This document shows, in pieces, positions 15,950 to 24,096 of a DNA stretch of 38,358 bases. The stretch lies in contig NZ_JANXWG010000112.1 of NCBI RefSeq assembly GCF_025351285.1, forward strand, positions 1 to 38,358, read 5' to 3'. Position 1 is the first letter of the stretch, and each line of letters begins with the position of its first letter. Below the pieces are notes generated by a model. The model searched no databases. It was given only the letters and a program-made list of their open reading frames with translations, and was not told the DNA's origin. The DNA is from Novosphingobium sp. (GTDB lineage: Bacteria; Pseudomonadota; Alphaproteobacteria; Sphingomonadales; Sphingomonadaceae). The translations under genes and the position numbers were made by a program.

Positions 15950-16792
15950 TCAGTTGCGATTGAGGCCCATGTCTCGGCTTTGGAGCTTGCGCTTCCACAG
16001 TTGCTCGGTTTCAAGAATCTCGTTGTATGTCGCAACCGATCCGCAGACTTCGAGGATCGTGACTTGATAGTCGCTTGGTTCAGCACTCTTAAGCCCGATA
16101 TTGCCCCCATGCCCATCAGCAGAATAGTTAAGCCAGCGGGCGTGGAAACCGCCCTCCTTACTTGTTGCAGAGCCGACATACCATTCGCCTGTCCGTGCCG
16201 ACGCCAGGAGATAAACGCCGCACGCTGCTTTCAATGCTTCAAGCCAGCCGCGCGGAAGGGTGGGAATATCGGAGATATTGGAGATAAAATGGGTGTATCC
16301 AGGAAACTCCTCTTCCCTGAACTCGCGCGTCAATTGGACAATGGGCTTGTCCTGTCGATCGGCGCGTTGAATCCAACTTCGTGCCCCTAGCCCCCATTCG
16401 ACCCAGAGTTTTCCAATATAGTTGGAAAGTAGCGGAGAAAGAGTGAGGCGATAGCTGTCGCAGTTCCCGTCGTACCGATCGCCATCGGGGCGCTCATAAA
16501 GTGGATCGATTTTTTCTTTAGGCGAAGCTCCGACGAGTTCTGCAACATAGAGGCCGGAAAATAGCGTTCCACCAGTCGGGGGTGCGACGAAGGAAGCCCA
16601 ATATCTGCCGCTGAGCTTCGCGCGGTTCGATTCCGCCTGTACGGACTGGTATTCCTCGAAGGCATCGCGTTTGTCGCGCCACAAAAGATAAGGGGTACGA
16701 CCATTCGGCGCCTTAGTCTGGTGACGAAGCAGGCGCACTTCTGAGAGGGCGAGGCCAGATTTGGACAGGATGTCGGTGAAGTAGAACATCAT
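15950..16792 (-). CDS. GIY-YIG nuclease-family protein
   Basis: The protein has 280 residues. The C-terminal ~90 residues match the GIY-YIG fold: GVY (192-194), YVG (205-207), a conserved Arg in FHARW (219) and Glu261/263 in the final helix (EILETEQLWKRKL). The N-terminal 180 residues are not recognised and probably form a substrate-recognition domain. The gene has visibly lower GC and different codon use from its neighbours, stands alone on the minus strand, and is flanked by palindromic repeats, all pointing to acquisition by transfer. The start is ATG 16792 (or 16789) with a weak ribosome site. It could be a defence or mobile-element nuclease; no partner genes are adjacent. Confidence 0.8.
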   Translation of the reverse strand: MMFYFTDILSKSGLALSEVRLLRHQTKAPNGRTPYLLWRDKRDAFEEYQSVQAESNRAKLSGRYWASFVAPPTGGTLFSGLYVAELVGASPKEKIDPLYERPDGDRYDGNCDSYRLTLSPLLSNYIGKLWVEWGLGARSWIQRADRQDKPIVQLTREFREEEFPGYTHFISNISDIPTLPRGWLEALKAACGVYLLASARTGEWYVGSATSKEGGFHARWLNYSADGHGGNIGLKSAEPSDYQVTILEVCGSVATYNEILETEQLWKRKLQSRDMGLNRN

Positions 16793-16870
16793 CGGCAGCT
16801 GTTAGGTCATAACCAATTAAAATCGAGTGAGAGTCGTAGGGGTTGCCAGCAGCTAACCGCCAGACTCAGA

Positions 16871-16907
16871 GATGCAAGGGCGATGGCCCTTGCCCGCCGG
16901 AGGCATC
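16871..16907. repeat. palindromic repeat with 8-bp perfect stem
   Basis: GCAAGGGC-GATG-GCCCTTGC forms a perfect stem-loop (16874-16893). Outer GATGC/GCATC arms (16871-16875, 16903-16907) enclose it and CCGCCGGAG. From memory, closely similar elements are dispersed in sphingomonad genomes. Confidence 0.55.
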
Positions 16908-16981
16908 TTTCAGCCCTTTTCAGAAATTTGCTGCACTTCACGCCCGCCAAGTTAGCGTCAGCCGGATAGCCCCACCCCCAA

Positions 16982-17011
16982 CCCCCTCCCTGAAGAGGAG
17001 GGGGCTTTTTT
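16982..17011 (+). terminator. hairpin plus T-run
   Basis: CCCCCTCC and GGAGGGGG form a perfect 8-bp stem around a seven-base loop, followed by C and six Ts on the plus strand. It has the form of an intrinsic terminator, but no plus-strand gene ends nearby. It may instead be a dispersed repeat, or a remnant of a gene displaced by the insertion. Confidence 0.55.
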
Positions 17012-17185
17012 GTCCGATTTTCCTACATCGGTCGATGCTGCTATGCTCGGATCGGTTCTTTCCAGCGTGAAGTCTCAGATCCACGTGCGCAAAGCGATGC
17101 GTGCGGATGTGTTTTATCAACTAAACCCCGGCGACTCGGCGGGAATGCGTTGATTGGATGAAAGTTGGAAACGCCGGGTGCGCGG

Positions 17186-17986
17186 TTATGCGATTGCCTT
17201 TGTCACGGCGGCGCCGATTTCCTCGCGGGTGGGGTTGCGGCGCAGGGTGAGGCCGCCGTTCACCTGGAGGACCTCGCCGGTCATGAAGCATTCGTCGGTG
17301 GCGAGGAACACGGCGGCGGCGGCTACGTCTTCCGATGTGCCGTAGCGGCCGAGCGGGTAGGATGGGATGAAGGCGTCGAACAGGCCGGGGACTTGTTTGG
17401 CCTGGGCGTTCATGGGGGTGTCGGTGAGGCCGGGGGCGATTGAGTTGGCGCGGATGCCTTCGGCGCCGAATTCGTTGGCGACGCAGCGGATCACGTGGTC
17501 GGTACCGGCCTTGGTGCCCATGTAGGCGGCGTGGTCGTTGAGCATGATCGTGGCGGTCGCGCTGCTGATCTGGATGATCGATCCGCCGCGTCCGCCCATG
17601 CTGCGGGCCATCTTGCGGATCATGGCGGCGAAGAACAGGTGCGGGCCGATGAACTGGAGCGCGGTCATGGCATCCAGTTCGGCGCGGGTGACGTCGAGGA
17701 AGGGCTTGAGCAGGCCCCAGCCGGTGGCGTTGACGGCGATGTCGATGCCGCCGAGTTGGCTGACGGCGGTGTTTGCGAGGGCGGCGAGGCTGGCTTCGTC
17801 GGTGATGTCGCATTCGGCCCAGTGGCAGCCGGTTTCTGCGGCGAAGGCTTCGAGTGGTTCGACCTTGCGGCCGGCGACGAGCACTTGGGCACCTTCGGCC
17901 AGGAAGCGGCGGGCGATGTGCTGGCCCATGTTGTCGGTGCTGCTGGCGCCCAGCACGATTGCGTTTTTGCCTGAGAGGCGGCCCAT
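17186..17986 (-). CDS. short-chain dehydrogenase/reductase (SDR) D
   Basis: This 266-residue SDR has catalytic ISSATAT and YMGTK and the usual late PLGRYGTSEDVA segment. The N-terminal cofactor motif reads GASSTDNMG, longer than the classical TGxxxGxG and closer in spacing to enoyl-ACP-reductase-type SDRs. Arg in VAGRKVE suggests NADP. The NNAG position is NATGW. The start is ATG 17986 with AGGAA ahead. Coding-strand codons are strongly C-ending, like the middle of the acyl-CoA synthetase on the far side of the low-GC gene. It is divergent from SDR E. The substrate is unknown. Confidence 0.88.
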   Translation of the reverse strand: MGRLSGKNAIVLGASSTDNMGQHIARRFLAEGAQVLVAGRKVEPLEAFAAETGCHWAECDITDEASLAALANTAVSQLGGIDIAVNATGWGLLKPFLDVTRAELDAMTALQFIGPHLFFAAMIRKMARSMGGRGGSIIQISSATATIMLNDHAAYMGTKAGTDHVIRCVANEFGAEGIRANSIAPGLTDTPMNAQAKQVPGLFDAFIPSYPLGRYGTSEDVAAAAVFLATDECFMTGEVLQVNGGLTLRRNPTREEIGAAVTKAIA

Positions 17987-18140
17987 GGCGGCGTTCCTTT
18001 TCTGGTGGTTTGGCCCAGGTGGTTTTGCGCTGCGCTACCACGGGAGGGGCGGGGGATTTCCTCTCAAAAAGGGGAGTGGTGGCGATGCTGCGGAGGGGCA
18101 TGATAGGCGCCACGGAATTAGGTCACATAAGGGACGAGCG

Positions 18141-18902
18141 ATGGATCTGGGATTGAAGGGCAGGAAAGCCATTCTCGTGGGCGCGAACGGCGGGATCGGG
18201 CGCGTGGTGGCGCTGACGCTGGCGGGCGAGGGCTGCCACGTCGCGGTGTGCGGACGCAGCGAGGCGAAAGTCGACAAGGTTCGCGGTGAACTGGCGGCGA
18301 CCGGCGTGACGGTGTTCGCGCAGGCCGCCGATGTCACCGATGCGGCGGCGGTGCCGGCGTTCGTCGAAAGCGCGGCGGCGGCGCTCGGCGGGTGCGACAT
18401 TTTCATCAGCTTCACCTCGGCCAATCCGGGGGTGGACACCGATGAGGCATGGCAGACCATTCTCGACACCGACATTCTGCCGATGCGGCGTGGGGTCGCC
18501 GCTGCGCAACCGCACTTGCTCAAGTCCGATGCCGGGTCGGTGGTGATCATCAGTTCGACCGGCGCGGTCGAGGATTTCATGGGGGTGCAGCCGTACAATG
18601 CGCTCAAAGCCGCGGTTATGGTCTATTCGAACGCCTTGTCGCAGACGCTGGCGGCGCAGGGCGTGCGCGTCAATTGCGTCACCCCCGGCCCGGTGTGGAC
18701 CGAGGATGGCCCCTGGCCGCAGATCAAGGCCGGTGCGCCGGAATTCTACGACGGTATCGTCGCGCAGATCCCGCTGGGTCGGCTGACAACGGGCGAGGAA
18801 ATGGCCAACGCGATCGTGTTCATCGCCTCGCCAGCGTGCAAGGCGATGACCGGGGCGAACCTGGTGGTCGATGGCGGGTTCACCAAGCGCGTGCAGTTCT
18901 GA
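18141..18902 (+). CDS. short-chain dehydrogenase/reductase (SDR) E
   Basis: This 253-residue SDR has GANGGIG as glycine motif, CGRSEAK after strand two (NADP-type Arg), catalytic ISSTG and YNALK, and a C-terminal VVDGGFT. The NNAG motif is replaced by SFTSANPG, as in some divergent SDRs. ATG 18141 has GGGACGAG upstream. The longer open frame that reaches back to 17538 overlaps the divergent gene and is not coding. It converges with SDR F with only 19 bp between the stops. The role is most likely alcohol/ketone conversion in the surrounding catabolic cluster; the specific step is unknown. Confidence 0.9.
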   Translation: MDLGLKGRKAILVGANGGIGRVVALTLAGEGCHVAVCGRSEAKVDKVRGELAATGVTVFAQAADVTDAAAVPAFVESAAAALGGCDIFISFTSANPGVDTDEAWQTILDTDILPMRRGVAAAQPHLLKSDAGSVVIISSTGAVEDFMGVQPYNALKAAVMVYSNALSQTLAAQGVRVNCVTPGPVWTEDGPWPQIKAGAPEFYDGIVAQIPLGRLTTGEEMANAIVFIASPACKAMTGANLVVDGGFTKRVQF

Positions 18903-18921
18903 TCGGGTGAGGACGGCGGCG

Positions 18922-19647
18922 TTACTGCCGCTGCATCGCGGCGCCATCGACGAAGAAGCCCTGGCCCGAGAAGAACCGCGCATCGTCGCTGCACAGGAAC
19001 GCGATCACGTCGGCGATATCCTCGGGCTGGCCCAGCCGGCCGAGCGCGGCCTTGTTCTCCCAATAGGTCTTGAACTGCGGCATCTGCGTGAACGCCTGCT
19101 CGGTCATCGGCGTTTCGATCGCGCCGGGTTGCAGGCAGTTGACGGTGATCCCGAACGGCCCGAGTTCGCATGCGACCGACCGCGTCATGCCCAGCACCGC
19201 GTGCTTGGATGTACCGTAGGCGACGAGCCCTGCGTCTCCGAAGCGGGCCATCGTCGATCCGATCGTGACGATCCGGCCATGCCGCGATTGCTTGAGCGCG
19301 GGGACGGCATCGCGGATCAAGCGGAATACAGCGGTGACGTTGACCGCCATCACCATGTCGAAATAGGCGTCGTCGTGGCCTTCCAGCGGGTGAAAGGCAG
19401 ACACGCCCGCACAAGGCACCAGGATGTCGAGCCCGCCGTGCAGCGTTACCGCTTCGGCCACCAACTGCGCGTTGATGCCGGGCGGGGTTACGTCGGCATG
19501 GCGATCGACCTCGCCTTTCATATCGACCGTGTAGACCCGCGCACCATCGGCCCTCAGCCGGGCGGCGGTGGCCGCGCCGATGCCCGATCCCGCGCCGGTG
19601 ACGAGCGCGCTGCGGCCCGCCAGCCGCCCCGGCGTCGCGTCGCTCAT
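18922..19647 (-). CDS. short-chain dehydrogenase/reductase (SDR) F
   Basis: This 241-residue classical SDR has TGAGSGIG, Asp in YTVDMKG suggesting NAD, PCAGVS, catalytic IGSTMARFG and YGTSK, and FFVDGAA at the end. ATG 19647 overlaps the TGA of the upstream NADP-dependent reductase by four bases, so the two are translationally coupled. The much longer frame reaching to 20391 is antisense overlap with that reductase. Linkage to an enone-type reductase suggests successive reduction/oxidation of an unsaturated ketone intermediate, which is inference. Confidence 0.9.
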   Translation of the reverse strand: MSDATPGRLAGRSALVTGAGSGIGAATAARLRADGARVYTVDMKGEVDRHADVTPPGINAQLVAEAVTLHGGLDILVPCAGVSAFHPLEGHDDAYFDMVMAVNVTAVFRLIRDAVPALKQSRHGRIVTIGSTMARFGDAGLVAYGTSKHAVLGMTRSVACELGPFGITVNCLQPGAIETPMTEQAFTQMPQFKTYWENKAALGRLGQPEDIADVIAFLCSDDARFFSGQGFFVDGAAMQRQ

Positions 19648-20672
19648 TCTGCAATCTGCAACACGAGCTTGCCGGTATTGGCGCCGCTGAACAGCCGCAT
19701 GAACGCGGCATAGGCGTTCTCCAGCCCGACCTGCACGTCCTCGTCCATCATGAGCTTGCCCTCGGCCATCCACGCCGCCATTTGCGCGCCACCTTCGCCG
19801 AAGCGGGGCACGTAGTCGGCGATCAGGAAGCCCTTCACCGTCGCGCGCTTGACCAGCACTTGCCACAAGTTGCGCGCGCCGACCTTTTCGGGCGAATTGT
19901 ACTCGCTGATGAGGCCGCACAGCACGATCCGCGCCTGCATCGCCAGGTTCATCAATTCGGCGTCGAGGACCGTGCCGCCCACGTTCTCGAACACGATATC
20001 GGCGCCGCCGGGAGCGGCCGCCGCGATCTCGGCAGCGAGTTGGTCGACGTCCTTGCCACGATAATCGATCGCCACGTCGAAGCCGAAATGCTCGACCAGA
20101 CGGCGGCACTTTTCGGGTCCGCCAGCAATGCCGATCACCCGGCACCCCATGATCTTGCCGATCTGCCCGACCGCCGAGCCAACCGCGCCCGCCGCGCCCG
20201 ACACCAGCAACGTCTCGCCCGCTTTCGGCTGGCCTGCATCGAGCAGACCGAAATAGGCGGTCAGCCCGACCGCGCCCATCGCCGAAAGGTATTGCGTGGG
20301 GCTGGTGACAATCGACGTGTCGATCTTCTGGGTGAACCCGCCCGGCGCGACCAGCGAATAGTCTTCCAATCCGTTGAGCCCGAGCACCCAATCACCCACC
20401 GCGAAATCGGGGTTGGCCGAGGCGTGGACCACGCCCACCGTGGTCGCCCGAACGGGCTCACCCAGCGGGATCGGCGGCATATAGCTGGGCGCGTCATCCA
20501 TCCACCCACGCTGCGCTGGATCGAGCGAGGCGAAGTGGTTGCGCACCACCAGCCCACCCGGCGCGGGCGTGGGAACCGGTTCGCTGACCAGGCTGAAATC
20601 GTCGGGAGCGGGATCACCGTGCGGCCGGCGGGCCAGCAGGAAGCGGCGGTTCTGGAGTTGGGTCTGGGGCAT
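19644..20672 (-). CDS. NADP-dependent medium-chain oxidoreductase (zinc-independent, PTGR/CurA-like)
   Basis: This 342-residue MDR enzyme has no zinc-ligand cysteines. The Rossmann motif SGAAGAVGSAVGQ lies at 158-170, preceded by GLTAYFGL. The N-terminus NRRFLLARRPHG and SLDPAQRGWM are typical of the curcumin/prostaglandin/leukotriene reductase-like group, which reduces enone double bonds with NADPH. ATG 20672 has AAAGGA seven bases upstream. The gene is divergent from the TonB receptor and coupled to SDR F. In this cluster it probably reduces an alpha,beta-unsaturated carbonyl intermediate. Confidence 0.9.
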   Translation of the reverse strand: MPQTQLQNRRFLLARRPHGDPAPDDFSLVSEPVPTPAPGGLVVRNHFASLDPAQRGWMDDAPSYMPPIPLGEPVRATTVGVVHASANPDFAVGDWVLGLNGLEDYSLVAPGGFTQKIDTSIVTSPTQYLSAMGAVGLTAYFGLLDAGQPKAGETLLVSGAAGAVGSAVGQIGKIMGCRVIGIAGGPEKCRRLVEHFGFDVAIDYRGKDVDQLAAEIAAAAPGGADIVFENVGGTVLDAELMNLAMQARIVLCGLISEYNSPEKVGARNLWQVLVKRATVKGFLIADYVPRFGEGGAQMAAWMAEGKLMMDEDVQVGLENAYAAFMRLFSGANTGKLVLQIAE

Positions 20673-20719
20673 CGGATATCCTTTGGCGGAATGAGGCGGC
20701 GCCACTGCACATGCGCCTC

Positions 20720-20740
20720 TGTGCCATGCCAACTGGCACA
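20720..20740. promoter_or_regulatory. 21-bp palindrome, candidate operator
   Basis: TGTGCCA-n7-TGGCACA has perfect 7-bp arms. It lies between the divergent reductase and TonB-receptor genes, 48 bp from the reductase start and 149 bp from the receptor start. The layout is that of a dimeric repressor or activator site. The binder is unknown and no regulator gene is adjacent. Confidence 0.55.
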
Positions 20741-20889
20741 TTCGCCAGCCCCATGCATGATGCCGGGCGCATCACCTGTCCTAAGTCCCAGTGTGGCGGT
20801 TCGGCTCGCGCCGATATGACGGGCGTCAAGCGGGAAGACCCTGCCACGGCCTGGAAACAGGGCCGGGCTGCACTTTGAGGGAGGATTAC

Positions 20890-23217
20890 ATGCGAGGCAA
20901 TTTCGGGCGTCAGGCGCTGCTTACGGCATTGGCCACAACGGCCATGGTAGGCACACTCACCGGCTTTTCAGCACCAGCACTCGCCCAGGCGGCACCTGCA
21001 CCGGCCGCAGCCGACCCCGCGGCTGCCGCACCCGAAGAGGATGCGAACACCATCATCGTTTCGGCCCGCCGCCGCGACGAAACGCTCCAGACCACGCCGA
21101 TCGCGATCACCGCGATCAATGCCGCAATGCTTGAAAACAAGGCCTCGGTGAATATCGGCGACTTGCAGGGCGCCGCGCCGAACCTGCTGATCACCCAGCA
21201 GAACTCTGGCGCCGCAGCCGCCAACCTGTCGATCCGCGGGCTGACATACGCCGACATCGAAAAATCGCAGACGCCGACCGTGGGCGTGGTGATCGATGGC
21301 GTGATCATTGGCACCAATACCGGCCAGCTCGCCGATTTCTTCGATATCGACCAGATCGAAGTGCTGCGCGGTCCGCAGGGCACGCTGTTCGGCGCCAACA
21401 CCATCGGCGGTGTCATCAATATCCGCCGGTCGAAGCCGACGATGAAGACCGGGATCAAGGCCGAAGCCAGCTATGGCAAGTTCAACACCTGGTCGACCCG
21501 GGTCGTTGCCAATGTCGGCAACGGCGATACGCTGGGGCTCAAGGCGTGGTTCTTCCACAACGAGACCGACGGGTTCCTCTACAACGCGATCCAGAAGAAG
21601 CCCGGCGGCGGATCGACCGACAGCAACTTCGGCGCATCGCTGCTGTGGAAGCCCACCGGCTCCGGATTCGAGGCGCAGGCCACGATCGAAAAGCTGCACC
21701 AGACTTTCGATCCCACGGTCAGCAACCTGGCCAATTCGACCGAGGTGTTCTGCGCGTTCGAACCTGCCAATGAATGCAACCGCAACACCCGCGGCGATCT
21801 CTACACGGTGTTCACCGCGCCTGCGACCTCGGTCTACAACGCGCCGTCCTATACGCTCGAGATGAATTACAATGCGGGCGACGTGAAGCTGACCTCGATC
21901 ACCGGCTACAAGAATTCGAACGAATTCCAGACGCAGGATTTCGATGCATCGAGCGCCGATCTCTACTACGTCCTGCGCCGGCAGAACTACCACCAGTTCA
22001 CCCAGGAATTGCGCGCGGCTGGCAAGATCAGCCGGACCTTCGATTACGTGGTCGGCGGGTTCTACTTCAATTCCAGCTATAACCTGACGCAGTTTTCGCG
22101 CGTGTTCGGATTCGCGCCGACGATTTCGCCCGATGTGTTCGACAAGAATGCGCAGATCGTCCACGGCCACACTGAAAGCTATGCCGCGTTTGCCGATTTC
22201 AACTGGGCCTTTGCCGACAAGTTCCGGCTGTCGTTCGGCGGCCGCATCACGCACGACAAGAAGGAACTGACCAACTCGTTCGCCACCACCGGGCTGGTCG
22301 GTTCTGGCAACCGGGGCTTTTCCAAGTTCACGCCCAAGATCGGGATCGACTACCGCCCGAACAACGAAACGATGCTCTACGCCAGCTTCACGCGTGGCTA
22401 TCGTTCTGGCGGCTTCAGCCCGCGCGCAGCCACCGCGGCGACCGCCAGCACCCCGTTCCAGCCCGAAACCGTCGACAGTTTCGAAGTGGGCACCAAGCTG
22501 GACCTGCTCGATCGCAAGCTGCAATTGAACTTCGCGGGCTTCTATTCGAAGTACAAGAACCTCCAGCAGAATACCACGATCCCCGGCGGCCCGACCGGCA
22601 ACCAGACGATCACCTCCAACGTCGGTTCGGCCGACATCAAGGGCGTGGAATTCGACGGTTCGCTGCGGGTTGCCGATGGCTTCAAGATCAGCGCCACCGC
22701 CGCCTACCTCGATTCGCACTTCAACAACTTCATCGTCGGCAACGTCTACACCAGCCCCAACGGCACGCCGGTGGCCAATGGCGGGCTGATCCCGTTCGAC
22801 TATTCGGCCAACCGGCTGATCTATGCGCCCAAGTTCAGCGGCTCGATCAATGCCGACTATACGCTGCCGACCAGCTTCGGCAGCCTGGTCGCGGCAACCG
22901 GCGTGCGGCACATCAGCACTTATGACGAGCAGATCTCGCTAGGGACGCTGACTCCGGTGATCACCGCCGGCAAGGTGACGAGCATCGTGGTGGGCGGCAA
23001 CGATCCGCGCGTGCGCACCGCCACGCAAAACCTGTGGGACGCGAGCCTGACCGCGAAGCTCAAGATGAATGGCGGCGACGCCTATATCACCGGCTTCATC
23101 CGCAACATCCTCGACAACCGCACCACCAGCGCGGCGTTCACCGTGGCCGGCCTGTGGTCGTTCGGCTCGGCGATCCAGCCACGCACCTATGGCGTTACCG
23201 TAGGCGTCAAGTTCTGA
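20890..23217 (+). CDS. TonB-dependent outer-membrane receptor
   Basis: This is a 775-residue outer-membrane receptor. A signal peptide (about 1-32) ends ALA before QAAP, followed by an Ala/Pro-rich linker. A TonB-box-like NTIIVSARRR precedes the plug domain (ETLQTTPIAIT to the GPQGTLFGANTIGG region near 170-180). A 22-strand barrel follows and ends in a terminal phenylalanine (TVGVKF). It imports a large or poorly permeable ligand using TonB energy. It sits among SDR and reductase genes rather than iron genes, which favours uptake of the catabolic substrate over a siderophore. ATG 20890 has GGGAGG upstream. A terminator-like hairpin follows the gene. Confidence 0.93.
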   Translation: MRGNFGRQALLTALATTAMVGTLTGFSAPALAQAAPAPAAADPAAAAPEEDANTIIVSARRRDETLQTTPIAITAINAAMLENKASVNIGDLQGAAPNLLITQQNSGAAAANLSIRGLTYADIEKSQTPTVGVVIDGVIIGTNTGQLADFFDIDQIEVLRGPQGTLFGANTIGGVINIRRSKPTMKTGIKAEASYGKFNTWSTRVVANVGNGDTLGLKAWFFHNETDGFLYNAIQKKPGGGSTDSNFGASLLWKPTGSGFEAQATIEKLHQTFDPTVSNLANSTEVFCAFEPANECNRNTRGDLYTVFTAPATSVYNAPSYTLEMNYNAGDVKLTSITGYKNSNEFQTQDFDASSADLYYVLRRQNYHQFTQELRAAGKISRTFDYVVGGFYFNSSYNLTQFSRVFGFAPTISPDVFDKNAQIVHGHTESYAAFADFNWAFADKFRLSFGGRITHDKKELTNSFATTGLVGSGNRGFSKFTPKIGIDYRPNNETMLYASFTRGYRSGGFSPRAATAATASTPFQPETVDSFEVGTKLDLLDRKLQLNFAGFYSKYKNLQQNTTIPGGPTGNQTITSNVGSADIKGVEFDGSLRVADGFKISATAAYLDSHFNNFIVGNVYTSPNGTPVANGGLIPFDYSANRLIYAPKFSGSINADYTLPTSFGSLVAATGVRHISTYDEQISLGTLTPVITAGKVTSIVVGGNDPRVRTATQNLWDASLTAKLKMNGGDAYITGFIRNILDNRTTSAAFTVAGLWSFGSAIQPRTYGVTVGVKF

Positions 23218-23245
23218 CCCCACCGCAATCTGATCCACCTCCTGG

Positions 23246-23278
23246 GCGCGGCTACTTCGGTGGCCGCGCTCGCTTTTT
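23246..23278 (+). terminator. intrinsic terminator after the TonB receptor
   Basis: GCGCGGC/GCCGCGC (7 bp, ten-base loop) is followed shortly by TTTTT at 23274-23278. It lies 29 bp past the receptor stop and before SDR G, so it probably separates the two transcripts or attenuates readthrough. Confidence 0.6.
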
Positions 23279-23305
23279 GTTCAGGCCATCCGTTGGAGTG
23301 ACGCT

Positions 23306-24085
23306 ATGACACGTCTGCAAGGCAAGATCGCGCTGGTCACGGGCGGGGCATCGGTGCCTGGCCTGGGCAGTGCCACCGCACAGCGCTTCGCCGAAGAGGG
23401 CGCGGTGGTCTTTGTGACCGACCGCGATGGCGCCGGCGCCGAAGCGGTCGCGGCGGGCATCCGTGCGAACGGTGGCCAGGCCGTCGCGCTGGCTCACGAC
23501 GTCACCAGCGAAGCCGATTGGGACCGGGTTATGGCCGCGATCGACAGCGCGCACGGCGGCCTCGACGTGCTGGTCAACAATGCCGGCATCGCGGTGCTGC
23601 GCCCGATCGAGGCGCTGACCGCCGAAGACTGGCGGTTGCAGAACAGCGTCAATCTGGACAGCGTGTTCCATGGCACCAAGCGCGCGGTCATCGCGATGCG
23701 CAAGCCCGGCGCGGACGGCAAACCGCGCGGCGGCTCGATCATCAACATCTCGTCGGTGGTGGGCTTGTTCGGGGTGCCCGCCTGCGGGGCCTATGCGGCA
23801 GCCAAGGGCGGCGTCAGGCTGTTCAGCAAGACCGTCGCGGTGGAATGCGCCAAGGACGCGATCCGCTGCAACAGCGTGCATCCGGGCATGATCCTGACCA
23901 ACATGCAAGGCGTGGCCGAAGAAGACAACGCCGCCAATTACGATGCCACGCTGGCGCTGATTCCGATGGGCTACATGGGCGATCCGCTCGACATCGCCAA
24001 CATGAACCTGTTCCTGGCCTCGGACGAGGCGCGCTACATCACCGGGGCGGAACTGGTCGTCGATGGCGGCATGGCCGCGACCTGA
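23306..24085 (+). CDS. short-chain dehydrogenase/reductase (SDR) G
   Basis: This 259-residue SDR has catalytic ISSVVG and YAAAK, NNAGIA, and Asp in FVTDRDG favouring NAD. The glycine motif reads TGGASVPGLG, two residues longer than the classical form. ATG 23306 is preceded by GGAG. It lies 88 bp downstream of the TonB receptor, behind a terminator-like hairpin, and converges with kdpE. It completes a set of seven SDRs in the window; the substrate is not deducible. Confidence 0.9.
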   Translation: MTRLQGKIALVTGGASVPGLGSATAQRFAEEGAVVFVTDRDGAGAEAVAAGIRANGGQAVALAHDVTSEADWDRVMAAIDSAHGGLDVLVNNAGIAVLRPIEALTAEDWRLQNSVNLDSVFHGTKRAVIAMRKPGADGKPRGGSIINISSVVGLFGVPACGAYAAAKGGVRLFSKTVAVECAKDAIRCNSVHPGMILTNMQGVAEEDNAANYDATLALIPMGYMGDPLDIANMNLFLASDEARYITGAELVVDGGMAAT

Positions 24086-24096
24086 CCATGCCGGGA

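Larger units (their letters stand above)
16793..17185. other. 393-bp intergenic region without a credible gene
   Basis: Only short frames with no coding character occur here. The region holds two palindromic structures (16871-16907 and 16982-17011) and moderately AT-rich stretches. It separates the lower-GC nuclease-like gene from the end of SDR D. Confidence 0.7.

Noticed and set aside
16982..17011. Possible att site or insertion end at the hairpin
   Set aside because: No integrase, transposase or matching direct repeat was found nearby. A terminator/repeat fits better.
16843..17070. 75-codon frame downstream of the nuclease-like gene
   Set aside because: It crosses two palindromic elements and has no coding bias or ribosome site.
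18916..18931. Short GCGGC/GCCGC hairpin between SDR E and SDR F
   Set aside because: The five-base stem overlaps coding sequence and could easily occur by chance in this GC-rich DNA.
20968..22911. 647-codon minus-strand frame inside the TonB receptor gene
   Set aside because: It lies opposite a receptor with signal peptide, plug and terminal Phe. The shadow frame has no motif or ribosome site.
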